This document shows, piece after piece, positions 8,568 to 17,402 of a DNA stretch of 64,000 bases. This DNA comes from Allobosea sp. OK403 (GTDB lineage: Bacteria > Pseudomonadota > Alphaproteobacteria > Rhizobiales > Beijerinckiaceae). The DNA lies in NCBI RefSeq assembly GCF_900113835.1, contig NZ_FOQV01000007.1, positions 131,501 through 195,500 of the forward strand, written 5' to 3'. Made by a program: the position numbers and the translations under genes. Position 1 is the stretch's first letter. Every line of letters begins with the position of its first letter. The notes below the pieces were generated by a model. The model had not been told where the DNA came from and ran no database searches. It saw nothing but the letters and a program-made list of their open reading frames with translations.

Positions 8568-10616
8568 TCAATGGCTGGCGCTGCGGTCGGCGACGAGCGC
8601 GCCCGATGCATGGGTGAGGATCGTCCAGCCGGCCGGCAGATAGACCGAGGTATAGGGTTCCTCGACGATGGCGGGGCCGGCGAGGGGCTGGCTGCTGCTG
8701 ACCGCGTCACGATCCCAGACCGGCGTCGCGGCCGCGCCATGGCGACCATGGACGGGCCGGCTGCGGGTCGAGGCCTCCGCTTGATGAAGGCCGCCGCGCG
8801 CCGGCACGGGTTTCGCCAACCCGCCAACCGCCTTCAGCCTGAGCGCCACGATCTCGACCGCGACCTGTGGCTCGTCATAGGAGAAGCGCTGGCGATGCAG
8901 GTCGTGGAAGGCCGCGGTCGCCTTGGCGACGCCGGCGGCCGAGAAATCCGCCCCGTCCAAAGCCACGCGCAGATCGAAGGCCTGGCCGGCATAGCGCAGA
9001 TCGACGGCCCATTCGAAGCGCTGTGCTTCTGTGGCGACGCCGTCCTCTGCCAGCAAGGCCTGCGCCTCGACGATGAGGCGCTTCGCCTTGTCACTGAGCG
9101 ACGGCGCGAGCTCGGAAAAGAGCCCGATCTGCGTGGCGCTGAGATCATGGGCGATGTCGGACCAGAGGATGCCCCAGGCCGAGAGCGTCGAGGCATGAGC
9201 CGGGAAGATCACGCGACTGATGCCGAGCTCTTCGGCGACCTCGCAGGCATGCACTCCGCCGGCGCCCCCAAAAGAGAGCAGCGCGAAATCCTCGGGATCC
9301 ATGCCCTTCTCGAAGAGCGAGAGCCGCGTCGCGGTCGCGAGCGCTGAATTGGCGACATCAATGACGCCCGCCGCGACCTGATCGATCGAAAGATCGAGCC
9401 TGGCGGCGATCTCTTGCGCCGCCTTGCGCGCGGCCTCGCGGTCGAGCGGCATCGCTCCACCCATGAAGCTCGCCCCGTCGAGACGGCCGAGCAAGAGGTT
9501 GGCGTCGGTCACGGTCAGGCGGGTGCCACCTTTGCCGTAGCAGGCCGGGCCGGGGTCCGCGCCGGCCGAATGCGGGCCGATGCGCAGGCGATAGCCGTCA
9601 TCGACCCAGGCGATCGAGCCGCCGCCGGCGCCGATGGTGCGCATCTCGATCATCGGCAGGCGCACCGGCAGGCCGTCGACCTCGCCTTCATTGACCATCG
9701 AGATCTGGCCGTCATGGACGACCGAGACGTCGAAGGAGGTGCCCCCCATGTCGACGGCGACGAGATTGGGCTCGGCGAGTTCGACCGAGAGCCGCCTAGC
9801 CGCGGCCGCGCCGCCGCTCGGTCCTGAGAGCAGCAATCGCGCCGGCTCGCGCCCGGCCTTGGCAAGGCCCGAAACGCCGCCATTCGACTGCACGAGATAG
9901 ACCTGGGCCTCGGGGATCTCATCCCTGAGCCGTCCGGCGAGCCGGTCGGTGTAACCCTGCACGATCGGCACCAGCATGGCGTTGAGCGCCGTCGTCGACA
10001 TGCGCTCATATTCGCGGATTTCCGGCGAGATGTCGCAGGCAAGCGTGATCGCCACATTCGGCAGCAGCTCGCCGAGAAGCGCGCCAATGCGCCGTTCATG
10101 CGTGGGATTAGCGTAGCCGTGCAGCAGGCAGACCGCGACCGACTTCACCTCGGCCCTGGCGAGCTCGGTCGCGATGCGGCGCACGCCATCCTCGTCGAGC
10201 GGCACGGTGACTTCGCCGGCTGCGTTGACGCGTTCGGTCACGCCGAAACAGAACCGGCGCGCGACCAGTGGTTCGGGTTGGGCAAAGGTGATCGCATAGA
10301 CATCGGTGCGACCATGCCGGCCGATCTGCATGATGTCCTCGAAGCCCGCCGTGGTGACGATGGCGCCTAGTGGCAGCTTGCGTTCGAGCACGGCATTGGT
10401 CGCGATCGTGGTGCCGTGCAGCAGGTATTGCACCGCCTGCATCGGAAAGCCGAAGCGCTCGGAGGCCTGACGGATGCCGGTCAACAGGCCGATCGAGGGA
10501 TCGGCCGGCGTGCTCGGCGTCTTGATCTGATGGATCGCGCCGGAGCTTGCATCGAGGATTTCGATGTCGGTGAAGGTGCCGCCGATGTCGACGGCGATGC
10601 GGATATCTTGCTGCAT
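8568..10616 (-). CDS. hyuA: hydantoinase A / oxoprolinase-family subunit
   Basis: 682-residue alpha subunit, usual length for HyuA. The ATP-binding signature IRIAVDIGGTFTDIEI is at the amino terminus, with LLHGTTIATNAVLER near residue 68, LLLSGPSGGAAAARRL and VDMGGTSFDVSV near 265-295, and GAGGGSIAWVDDGYRLRIGP after that. The ATG at 10616 puts these motifs at their normal distance from the start; the longer reading frame from 10661 adds an unrelated tail. It is the first gene of the hyuA-hyuB-Ldh2 unit and sits 160 bp downstream of a Pot-type permease, so it may be expressed together with that transporter. It couples ATP hydrolysis to ring opening with HyuB. Confidence 0.92.
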   Translation of the reverse strand: MQQDIRIAVDIGGTFTDIEILDASSGAIHQIKTPSTPADPSIGLLTGIRQASERFGFPMQAVQYLLHGTTIATNAVLERKLPLGAIVTTAGFEDIMQIGRHGRTDVYAITFAQPEPLVARRFCFGVTERVNAAGEVTVPLDEDGVRRIATELARAEVKSVAVCLLHGYANPTHERRIGALLGELLPNVAITLACDISPEIREYERMSTTALNAMLVPIVQGYTDRLAGRLRDEIPEAQVYLVQSNGGVSGLAKAGREPARLLLSGPSGGAAAARRLSVELAEPNLVAVDMGGTSFDVSVVHDGQISMVNEGEVDGLPVRLPMIEMRTIGAGGGSIAWVDDGYRLRIGPHSAGADPGPACYGKGGTRLTVTDANLLLGRLDGASFMGGAMPLDREAARKAAQEIAARLDLSIDQVAAGVIDVANSALATATRLSLFEKGMDPEDFALLSFGGAGGVHACEVAEELGISRVIFPAHASTLSAWGILWSDIAHDLSATQIGLFSELAPSLSDKAKRLIVEAQALLAEDGVATEAQRFEWAVDLRYAGQAFDLRVALDGADFSAAGVAKATAAFHDLHRQRFSYDEPQVAVEIVALRLKAVGGLAKPVPARGGLHQAEASTRSRPVHGRHGAAATPVWDRDAVSSSQPLAGPAIVEEPYTSVYLPAGWTILTHASGALVADRSASH

Positions 10617-10638
10617 GAGGCAAAGCTCCGGTGCTCCC

Positions 10639-10654
10639 GCTCGCCAGGGCGAGC
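10639..10654. other. small hairpin between permease and hyuA
   Basis: GCTCGCC-AG-GGCGAGC, a perfect 7-bp stem in the 159-bp gap 10617-10775. It lies about 23 bp upstream of the hyuA ATG on the minus strand. There is no T-tract, so it is either a weak terminator for the upstream transporter operon or a leader hairpin of hyuA. I see nothing else in this gap. Confidence 0.35.
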
Positions 10655-10775
10655 AGGTCATGTCTTGCGAAATGAAATTCGGTTCGGCCGTTCTAGCGGC
10701 CCGTCTCAGCGGAAATGGGGACCATCTGGCCTCCCTGGTCGCGCGGCTTCCATGTGTTTGAAACTCATATGCGCG

Positions 10776-11570
10776 TCACTTCACGAAGGTCTTGGCGAGG
10801 CCGGATGTCCGGTCGACCACAAGCACGACGAGCAAGGTGAGGATGACGAGCAGGACCGAGAGCGACGCGACCAGCGGATCGGCCTGCTGCTCGACATGGT
10901 GATACATCGCCACCGGCAGCGTCGAGATGCGTGGGCCGGTCATGAACAGCGACAGCACGACCTCGTCGAACGAGACCAGGAAGCAGAGCGCCGTCGTACC
11001 GATCAGCCCCGACTTCATCATCGGCAGGGTGATGCGGCGGAACACGGTGAAGGGCGAGGCGCCAAGCGTCGCTGCCGCCTCCTCGATCGGGATCGGCAGG
11101 GTCGCAAGCGCGGTCGCCAGCACCCGGATCGCATAGGGCAATGTCACCACGAGATGAGCGGCGACCAGCCCCTGGAAGGTCGCGAGCAGGCCATAGCGCG
11201 AGAACACGATCAGGATGGCGAGGCCAAGCACGATGGTCGGCAGCAGCAGCGGCGCGGTGAACAGCGCGCTCATCGCCTCCGAGCCGCGGGGCTTGAGCCG
11301 CACCAGCGCATAGGCCGCCGGCAAGCCGATCAGCAGGCTTAAGGTCGTCACCACGAAGGCGAGCAGCAGGCTCGTCCAGAAGGCCGAGGTCATCTTCCCA
11401 TCAGCGAAGATCGCCGGATACCATTTCAGGCTCCAGCTCGAGGGCGGGAACATCATGTAGCTGTCGCCGGAAAACGAGATCGGCACGACGACGATCAATG
11501 GCGCCAGCAGGAACACGAACATCGTGAGCGCCATGAGCTTCAGGGTAAGCGAGACGGGACGTTCATCCAT
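10776..11570 (-). CDS. Pot-type ABC transporter permease (PotC-like)
   Basis: 264-residue inner-membrane permease of the spermidine/putrescine (PotC/YdcV) class with six hydrophobic spans. The amino-terminal span is followed by a periplasmic loop with FPPSSWSLKWYPAIF, typical of PotC. The EAA coupling loop reads IEEAAATLGASPFTVFRRIT around residues 157-176. It follows its PotB-like partner by 12 bp and completes the transporter encoded at 10776-14647. Confidence 0.92.
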   Translation of the reverse strand: MDERPVSLTLKLMALTMFVFLLAPLIVVVPISFSGDSYMMFPPSSWSLKWYPAIFADGKMTSAFWTSLLLAFVVTTLSLLIGLPAAYALVRLKPRGSEAMSALFTAPLLLPTIVLGLAILIVFSRYGLLATFQGLVAAHLVVTLPYAIRVLATALATLPIPIEEAAATLGASPFTVFRRITLPMMKSGLIGTTALCFLVSFDEVVLSLFMTGPRISTLPVAMYHHVEQQADPLVASLSVLLVILTLLVVLVVDRTSGLAKTFVK

Positions 11571-11582
11571 GATCAGCCTCCC

Positions 11583-12467
11583 TCACATGATCGCGCGCAG
11601 CGCGCGGGTATAGAGCACGAGCGCGCCGCCGAAGATGACGAGCACCAGGATCGAGAGCGTCGCCGCGAGCGGCCAGTTCAGCGTCACGATCGCCTGGTCG
11701 TAGATCTCGGTGGCGAGCAGGAAGACGCGGCCGCCGCCAAGCAGCTTCGGCGTGATGAAGGAGGAGACCGCGAGCACGAAGCAGAGCAGGCAGCCGAGCG
11801 CGATGCCCGGCAGCGTCAATGGCAGGATGATGCGGCGGAAGATCGTGAAAGGTGGCGCGCCTAATGTGGAGGCGGCTTCCTCGATGCGCGGATCGAGCCG
11901 GCCGAAGCCGGCGAGCAGCGCCAGGATCATATAGGGCATCAGGATCTCGGTGAGGCCGATGACGACGCCGGTCTTGTTGAACATCAAGCGCAGCGGCGCG
12001 ATGCCGATGGCGGAGAGCGCGTTGTTGACGAGCCCGCTATCGGAGAGGATCGCGATCCAGCCATAGGTGCGCACCACCGCCGAGGTCAGCAATGGCGAGA
12101 TCACCAGCACCAGCAGGATGGTCCGCCAGGTACCGCTGGAGCGGTGCAGGTAAAGTGCGATCGGGTAGGAGCAGACCAGGGTCAGCAGCGTGATGCCGAG
12201 GCTGACCGTGATGCTGTTCAGGATCAATTCGGCGTAGAACGTGTCCTTGAAGACGGTGAGCCAGGTCGCGAGCGTGTAGACCTCGCGCATCGCGCCGGTC
12301 GGCTCGACCTCGTAGAACGACATCCGCGCCAGATTCAGCACCGGCACGAGGAAGCCGAGCGCATTGATCAGCGCGATCGGCGCGATCAGCAGGACGACCA
12401 GTGCAAGGCCGCTCCTGCGCGCTTCCGAGACTGGCGCGGGGGGCGCGATGGCGGCAGCCGCGCTCAC
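11583..12467 (-). CDS. Pot-type ABC transporter permease (PotB-like)
   Basis: 294-residue permease of the PotB/YdcU class. I place the start at the GTG at 12467, which overlaps the ATPase stop as GTGA and gives MSAAAAIAPPAPVSEARRSG; the longer open frame upstream is read-through of the ATPase gene in another frame. Features: periplasmic motif LARMSFYEVEPTGAMREVYT, VISPLLTSAVVRTYGWIAIL and the EAA loop EEAASTLGAPPFTIFRRIIL. It pairs with the PotC-like protein encoded immediately downstream. Confidence 0.9.
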   Translation of the reverse strand: MSAAAAIAPPAPVSEARRSGLALVVLLIAPIALINALGFLVPVLNLARMSFYEVEPTGAMREVYTLATWLTVFKDTFYAELILNSITVSLGITLLTLVCSYPIALYLHRSSGTWRTILLVLVISPLLTSAVVRTYGWIAILSDSGLVNNALSAIGIAPLRLMFNKTGVVIGLTEILMPYMILALLAGFGRLDPRIEEAASTLGAPPFTIFRRIILPLTLPGIALGCLLCFVLAVSSFITPKLLGGGRVFLLATEIYDQAIVTLNWPLAATLSILVLVIFGGALVLYTRALRAIM

Positions 12468-13561
12468 GCCGCTGTTCCGTAGACGAAGACATCCTGCCGG
12501 CGCCAGGACAGGGTCACGGCGGCGCCCGGTTGCAGCACGGTCTCGCCGCCGCGCGTCGCCAGCTCGACCGAGACGATCTGCCCGGCGACATCGACGTCGT
12601 ATTGCAGGATATCGCCGGCGAAGATGGTGCGCGCGACGATGCCGGAAACGCGATGGTCGCCGGCTGTCGCATCCGCGCCCGCAGCCGAGAGCACGACGCG
12701 GTGCGGGCGGACCATGATCTCGACGGGGCCGGAAAGGCCAGCTTGCGCGGCGAAGCTTTCGCCGGCGAATTCGGCCACGCCGTCCCGGGCCGTGGCCTTC
12801 AGCCGGTTGCTGCGGCCGACGAAGCCGGCGACGAAGGCGGTCTTCGGCGTCTCGTAGAGATCGACCGGCGTGCCGACCTGTTCGAGTCGGCCCTGGTTCA
12901 TGACCACGACCTTGTCGCACATGGTCAAGGCCTCGACCTGATCATGCGTCACGAAGATCGCGGTGATGCCGAGCCGCTTCTGGATGTCGCGGATTTCATT
13001 GCGCATCTCATCGCGCAATTTGGCGTCGAGATTGGAGAGCGGCTCGTCGAGCAGGAGGATCGAGGGGCGCACGACGAGTGCGCGCGCCAGCGCCACACGC
13101 TGCTGCTGGCCGCCCGAAAGCTGGCTCGGCCGGTGTTCCTCCTTGCCGGAGAGGTGCACGAGCGCGATCGCCTCCTTCACGCGCTGGGCGATCTCGTCTT
13201 TGCCGACCTTGCGCATCTCCAGCCCGAAAGCGACGTTCCTGGCCACGCTCATATGCGGAAACAACGCATAGCTCTGGAAGACGAGGCCCATGTCGCGGCG
13301 ATGCGTCGGGACCTCTGTCAGATCCTGCCCGCCGACGACGATGCGGCCCGATGTCGCCGGCACCAGGCCGGCGATCATCCTGAGCGAAGTCGTCTTGCCG
13401 CAGCCGGAGGGGCCGAGGAAGGCGACGAGCTCGCCCTTGGGAACCTCGAGATCGAGATTGTCGACCGCCGCAAAGCCGCCATAGCTCTTGGTCAGCCCCT
13501 TGAGCGAGAGAAAGCCCTCGCCGGCTTGGCCGGCGGCCGGAGCGGTGATGCGGTCGGTCAT
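12464..13561 (-). CDS. Pot-type ABC transporter ATP-binding protein (PotA-like)
   Basis: 365-residue ATPase. Walker A GPSGCGKTTS, Q-loop region VFQSYALFPHMSVARNVAFG, signature LSGGQQQRVALARALV, Walker B ILLLDEPLSNLD and switch His in FVTHDQVEA are all intact. A carboxyl-terminal TOBE-type domain (VEIMVRPHRVVLSA, VSGIVARTIFAGD) follows, as in PotA and FbpC. It energises the two permeases encoded downstream; the binding-protein gene is 40 bp upstream. Confidence 0.94.
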   Translation of the reverse strand: MTDRITAPAAGQAGEGFLSLKGLTKSYGGFAAVDNLDLEVPKGELVAFLGPSGCGKTTSLRMIAGLVPATSGRIVVGGQDLTEVPTHRRDMGLVFQSYALFPHMSVARNVAFGLEMRKVGKDEIAQRVKEAIALVHLSGKEEHRPSQLSGGQQQRVALARALVVRPSILLLDEPLSNLDAKLRDEMRNEIRDIQKRLGITAIFVTHDQVEALTMCDKVVVMNQGRLEQVGTPVDLYETPKTAFVAGFVGRSNRLKATARDGVAEFAGESFAAQAGLSGPVEIMVRPHRVVLSAAGADATAGDHRVSGIVARTIFAGDILQYDVDVAGQIVSVELATRGGETVLQPGAAVTLSWRRQDVFVYGTAA

Positions 13562-13600
13562 GATCGTGCAAGCCCTTATCGTACAAGCCCTTCGGTTCGA

Positions 13601-14647
13601 TCAGCGGCTCAGCGGAATCACCTTGCGGCGCCACTGGTCCATGATCGGCTCGCGGACCTTGGCGAGCGCGATCCAGTCAACCGGGATGACCTTGTCCATC
13701 GACTTGACGGCGGTGCGGGCGATCGCCGCCTCCGAAATCAGCGCCTTGGCGTTGGTCGGAGCGTAGAACATGCTCTCGGTGAAGGCTTTCTGCGCCTCGG
13801 GGCTCAGCGCATAGTCGATGAACTTGGCGGTGGCCTCCTTGCCCGGCCCACCGGCGACATGGTTGATCGTGTTGATCTGGAAGACGCTGCCTTCCTGCGG
13901 CAACACGGCCTTGAGCTTGCCATTGGAGCTATCGGCATTGACCTGCGCGCGCGCGTTCCAGCCGGCTCCGATAACCGCCTGTCCGGAGATGATGACCGGA
14001 TAGACCTCCGGCTTGGGCTCCCAGGTCTGGACGTTGGGAGCGATCTCGCCCATCGCCGCGATGCCCTTGTCGACGCTGCGGAGATGGTTGAAGCCGCCGC
14101 GCGCCTTCTCCAGGATCAGGACGAGCGAGAGACCCTGGATATCGGGCATGCCGGGGATCGCGACCTTGCCGGCATATTTCTTGTCGGCGAGGTCCAGCCA
14201 GCTCGTGGGAGCCTCTTTCACGATGTCGGAATTGTAAATCATCACCAGGTTGTCGAAGGTCACCGCGACGCCGTCGACATCGGCGATGCGCGCGGCCGAG
14301 AACAGGTCGGCGACGTTGGGGCTGGTCTTCTCGTCGATCTTGACCAGCAGCTTCTCGTCGGTCGCGGCCTTCGAGACCGAGACGTCCATGATCGCGACGT
14401 CGGCCTGCGGCGCCGCCTTCTGGGCGCGCAGATTACCCAGCATCTGGGCCGAGTTCGGCATCGGGAAATATTCGATCTTGATGCCGGGATTGGCCTTCAT
14501 GAACGGCTCGACCACAGCCTTGGTGTAGCGCTCCTGGAACAGGCCGGAATAGGCCATCAGCGTCACGGTCTGCTGGGCCATGGCGGAATGGGACGAAAGC
14601 CCTGCCGCGATGGCGGCGGCAATGGCGAATTTGGTCGAAATCTGCAT
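13601..14647 (-). CDS. Pot-type ABC substrate-binding protein
   Basis: 348-residue periplasmic protein with a Sec signal peptide (MQISTKFAIAAAIAAGLSSH, cleavage near AMAQQ). The mature part has the PotD-class order: VTLMAYSGLFQERYTKAVVE, DVAIMDVSVS, SWLDLADKKYAGKVAIPG and GWNARAQVN. It is a paralogue of the cut gene at 1-511. It is encoded ahead of its ATPase and two permeases and after an RraA-like and a C-N hydrolase gene, so its ligand is probably the substrate of those enzymes. Polyamine specificity is possible but not shown. Confidence 0.92.
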   Translation of the reverse strand: MQISTKFAIAAAIAAGLSSHSAMAQQTVTLMAYSGLFQERYTKAVVEPFMKANPGIKIEYFPMPNSAQMLGNLRAQKAAPQADVAIMDVSVSKAATDEKLLVKIDEKTSPNVADLFSAARIADVDGVAVTFDNLVMIYNSDIVKEAPTSWLDLADKKYAGKVAIPGMPDIQGLSLVLILEKARGGFNHLRSVDKGIAAMGEIAPNVQTWEPKPEVYPVIISGQAVIGAGWNARAQVNADSSNGKLKAVLPQEGSVFQINTINHVAGGPGKEATAKFIDYALSPEAQKAFTESMFYAPTNAKALISEAAIARTAVKSMDKVIPVDWIALAKVREPIMDQWRRKVIPLSR

Positions 14648-14718
14648 GCGAAATCCCCTCTCTTGTGATGCGCGGGCGGTTATCCGCCCGTCGTCAGGCT
14701 GTTCAGTCGGTTCGTCCC

Positions 14719-15387
14719 TCAGGCTTTGGCGAGCTTGCCTTCAACAATGGCGGTCGCGCCGGAGATGTCGGGCAGTTTCTCGCCCTTGCGCAGGCGCTCC
14801 AGCAGCACGAGCTCCTGCTGCTGCATCTCGATCGCGCGGCGGGCATAGGCTTCTGCGGTCGCGGCCTTGAGCACGACGACGCCGCTTTCATCGCAGAGCA
14901 CGGCGTCGCCGGGCTCGATCGTTTGGCCACCGACGCTGACCGGCACGTTGATCGCTCCCTCGGTGCCGAGGATCTTGGTGGTGATCGGCGAGGGGCCGCG
15001 GCACCACATCGGCATGTCGGTCTTGACGATCTCGGAGAAGTCGGTCGCCGGGCCATCGATCACGCCCGCCGTCACGCCTGCGAGTTTCATGGAATGGGTC
15101 ACGACGCCGCCCCAGCAGGCATGCTTGGTATCGCCGCAGCGGTCGATGACGACGACATCGCCCGGCCGCACCATTTTGGTCAGGTAGTGCAGGGCAGTCG
15201 AGTCCGCATGCGGGATGCGGATGGTGACGGCAGTGCCGGCGACCCGCTTGGTCGGCAGGACCGCGCGAATTTCACGATCGACGAAGCCGGAATGCAGCAC
15301 ATGGCCGATGGTCGCGACTTCGCATTGCTCGAGCAGGGCGACGAGGTCGGCGGAGATCTGCGCCGGCATGGGATTGACGATGAACAT
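14719..15387 (-). CDS. RraA-like protein with non-canonical active site
   Basis: 222-residue member of the RraA / 4-hydroxy-4-methyl-2-oxoglutarate aldolase fold. The ATG at 15387 (MFIVNPMPAQISADLVALLE) has GGAAAG upstream and gives the family's usual length. Conserved glycine-rich strands are present (VAGTAVTIRIPHADSTAL, RPGDVVVIDRCGDT). The aldolase motif D-G-x-x-R-D reads DGPATD here, so the Arg needed for aldolase activity is absent, and MPMWCRGPSP replaces the usual pvFarG segment in recognisable form. It may be a non-aldolase enzyme or a regulator. It sits 14 bp after the C-N hydrolase gene and 71 bp before the Pot-type binding-protein gene. Confidence 0.85.
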   Translation of the reverse strand: MFIVNPMPAQISADLVALLEQCEVATIGHVLHSGFVDREIRAVLPTKRVAGTAVTIRIPHADSTALHYLTKMVRPGDVVVIDRCGDTKHACWGGVVTHSMKLAGVTAGVIDGPATDFSEIVKTDMPMWCRGPSPITTKILGTEGAINVPVSVGGQTIEPGDAVLCDESGVVVLKAATAEAYARRAIEMQQQELVLLERLRKGEKLPDISGATAIVEGKLAKA

Positions 15388-15401
15388 GATGGGCTTTCCG
15401 C

Positions 15402-16208
15402 TTAGGCGACGACGTGGTGGTTGGCGACCGGCACGGCCGCGCGGACCTTGGCCGTGTAATCGAAATCGAGCCTTGCACTGGTCGTGCCGACGCCGTCGGA
15501 GGCCTGCGCGGCGATATGGCCCCAGGGATTGATCACCATGGAGTGGCCGTAGCAGGCGTTCTTGCCCTGGGCGTGGGTGCCGGTCTGGCCGGTCGCCAGG
15601 AACCAGGTCTGCGTCTCGCAGGCGCGCGCCCTCGCCAGCAACTCCCAATGGTCCTTGCCGGTCATCAGCGTGAAGGCGGCGGGCAGGACGATGATGTCGG
15701 CGCCGGCGTCGCGCAATTTGCGGAAGAGCTCGGGGAAGCGGATGTCGTAGCAGATGGCGCAGCCGACGGTGGTGTCGTCGACCTTGTAGGTGACGATGTC
15801 CTTGCCGCGAGAGACCATGTTGGATTCGCGGTAGCTGACGCCGCCCGGCGCATCGACGTCGAACAGATGGATCTTGCGGTAATGCGCGATCTGCTTTCCG
15901 TCCGGCCCGAACACGATCGTGGCGTTGAAATAGTCATCGCCGTCGCGCTCGCAGACGCTGCCGGCATGCAGCGTGATGCCATGCTTCTCGGCCAGGCCCG
16001 ACATCAGGCGGTAGCTCTCGCCATTGGGGAAGGTCTCGGCGCTGTTGCGCATCGCCTCCGGGCTGCCGTCGAGGAAGGCATAGTATTCCGGCAGCACGAC
16101 GAGATCGGGATTCTCCTCGGCGACGACCTTCTCGATCAGCGCCTTGGCCATTTTGAGGTTCGCGGATTTGTCATCCTGCGAGTTCATCTGGACGAGCGAG
16201 ACTTTCAC
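15402..16208 (-). CDS. carbon-nitrogen hydrolase (nitrilase superfamily)
   Basis: 268-residue cytoplasmic amidase of the nitrilase superfamily. The catalytic triad can be seen: Glu in VVLPEYYAF, Lys in HYRKIHLFD and Cys in GCAICYDIRFPELFR, followed by RARACETQTWFLATGQ. The GTG at 16208 (VKVSLVQMNSQDD) is chosen because GGGA lies just upstream and the frame above it is not family-like. The pattern resembles Nit2/omega-amidase-like enzymes that hydrolyse dicarboxylate half-amides. It begins a unit with the RraA-like protein and the Pot transporter and lies downstream of a LysR gene. Confidence 0.9.
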   Translation of the reverse strand: MKVSLVQMNSQDDKSANLKMAKALIEKVVAEENPDLVVLPEYYAFLDGSPEAMRNSAETFPNGESYRLMSGLAEKHGITLHAGSVCERDGDDYFNATIVFGPDGKQIAHYRKIHLFDVDAPGGVSYRESNMVSRGKDIVTYKVDDTTVGCAICYDIRFPELFRKLRDAGADIIVLPAAFTLMTGKDHWELLARARACETQTWFLATGQTGTHAQGKNACYGHSMVINPWGHIAAQASDGVGTTSARLDFDYTAKVRAAVPVANHHVVA

Positions 16209-16333
16209 CGGCGTTCTCCCTGCAAAGGCCGTGAGCGTGACGCGTGACGAGGAAGCCCGGTTGCCGGGCGACGTCATGCTCCATTGCGGCCGTCTCGCAG
16301 CAGACCAAACGCGGGCAAGCGCGGCAAACGCGA

Positions 16334-16359
16334 AATTCTTGTTCGCCTCGACAAGAATT
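16334..16359. promoter_or_regulatory. inverted repeat before the C-N hydrolase operon, candidate LysR site
   Basis: Perfect 9-bp arms AATTCTTGT and ACAAGAATT separated by 8 bp, in the 208-bp gap between the LysR stop and the C-N hydrolase start at 16208. The inner CTTG-N10-CAAG dyad is compatible with the T-N11-A logic of LysR sites. It is located about 125 bp upstream of the operon it would control. A terminator for lysR is the alternative reading, but there is no T-tract on either strand. Confidence 0.5.
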
Positions 16360-16416
16360 GCTTATGAGACCGGCATGGTCAGAACCTGCCGCATTTGCGG
16401 GCAAGGTCCCGCGCCG

Positions 16417-17313
16417 TCATGCCGAGCCGGGGGAGGTCGCGATCTCGACCGCCATGTCCGCGATCAGCGCCGGCAGGGCGTTGCCGGGATTATCGGCGAA
16501 GACGGCATGGAAATGCAGTGCCGGCAGCCGGGCGTCGACATCGAGCGTGCGGAGTTCGCCGCTGTCGAGGAACTCCTGCACCACGACCTGCGCCAGCGCC
16601 GCGACGCCGACGCCGTCGCGCAGCAGCCGCGTGACGGTGGCGAGCGAGTTGGCGTTGAAGATGCGCACCGCCCCCGCATCGAGCCCGGCGAGTTCGATCG
16701 CGCGCAAAATGGCCTGATGGGGTTGGGAGCCCTTGGAATGGGCGAAGATCGGATAGTCGCCGAAATCGGAGATCGCTAGCCGACCCGGTTTCAGGGCAAG
16801 GCGCGGCGAGCCAACCCACACGCATTCGAAGATGCACAGCTCGATGTTGCGGATATGGGGCGCCACCACGGGGCCCATGATCAGGCCGAGATCGATCTGG
16901 CCGTCCTGGATCTGGCGGGCGAGGTTGAGGCTGGTGTCGACGTTCAGGTCGATCGTGACATTGGGATAAGCGACCTTCACCCGCTCGATCAGCCGCGGCA
17001 GCCAGGCATAGACGATCGAGTCGATCGCCCCGATCATGACGGTGCCGCGCATCTGCCCGGTATCGGCGATCAGCCGCTCCAATTCGCCGACCATGCGCAC
17101 GATCGCCTCGGCCTGGGGCAAGGCGCGCTGACCGTGCGAGGTCAGGCTGACGGTGCGCAGATCGCGCTCGAACAGGCGCACGCCGAGCTCGCGCTCCAAG
17201 GTGGCGATCCGGTTCGAGACGGCGGCCTGGGTCGTGCAAAGCTTGTCGGCCGCGACCGAGAAATTCCGCAATCGCGCGACCCAAACGAAGGTTTCGAGGA
17301 ATTTGAGGTTCAA
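16417..17313 (-). CDS. LysR-family transcriptional regulator
   Basis: 298-residue regulator. The helix-turn-helix is at residues 3-60 (LKFLETFVWVARLRNFSVAA, TTQAAVSNRIATLERELG) and the effector-binding domain fills the rest (VMIGAIDSIVYAWLPRLIER, DLGLIMGPVV, LLRDGVGVAALAQ). It has the family's standard length. It is transcribed in the same direction as the C-N hydrolase/RraA/Pot operon that follows after 208 bp, and probably controls it. Codon use matches its neighbours. Confidence 0.93.
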   Translation of the reverse strand: MNLKFLETFVWVARLRNFSVAADKLCTTQAAVSNRIATLERELGVRLFERDLRTVSLTSHGQRALPQAEAIVRMVGELERLIADTGQMRGTVMIGAIDSIVYAWLPRLIERVKVAYPNVTIDLNVDTSLNLARQIQDGQIDLGLIMGPVVAPHIRNIELCIFECVWVGSPRLALKPGRLAISDFGDYPIFAHSKGSQPHQAILRAIELAGLDAGAVRIFNANSLATVTRLLRDGVGVAALAQVVVQEFLDSGELRTLDVDARLPALHFHAVFADNPGNALPALIADMAVEIATSPGSA

Positions 17314-17402
17314 ATCGGAGCCGCTTCGCGTGTGGGCGCGGCGCGAGCCTGCGCCGCCCGCCCTGACTTAGCCCCGTTTGCCCCTCGCCGGGAAGGACCA
17401 GC

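Noticed and set aside
7135..8643. 502-codon plus-strand open frame over hyuB
   Set aside because: Antisense to hyuB, which carries all family motifs; no recognisable domain in the shadow frame.
11583..12920. 445-residue version of the PotB-like permease
   Set aside because: The extra amino-terminal 150 residues lie within the ATPase gene in another frame; the GTG at 12467 with a GTGA overlap gives the normal permease length.
12401..14668. 755-codon open frame on the plus strand
   Set aside because: It is antisense to a clear ABC ATPase and binding protein, has no domain pattern and is rich in Arg, Asp and Gly as expected from GC-rich antisense frames.
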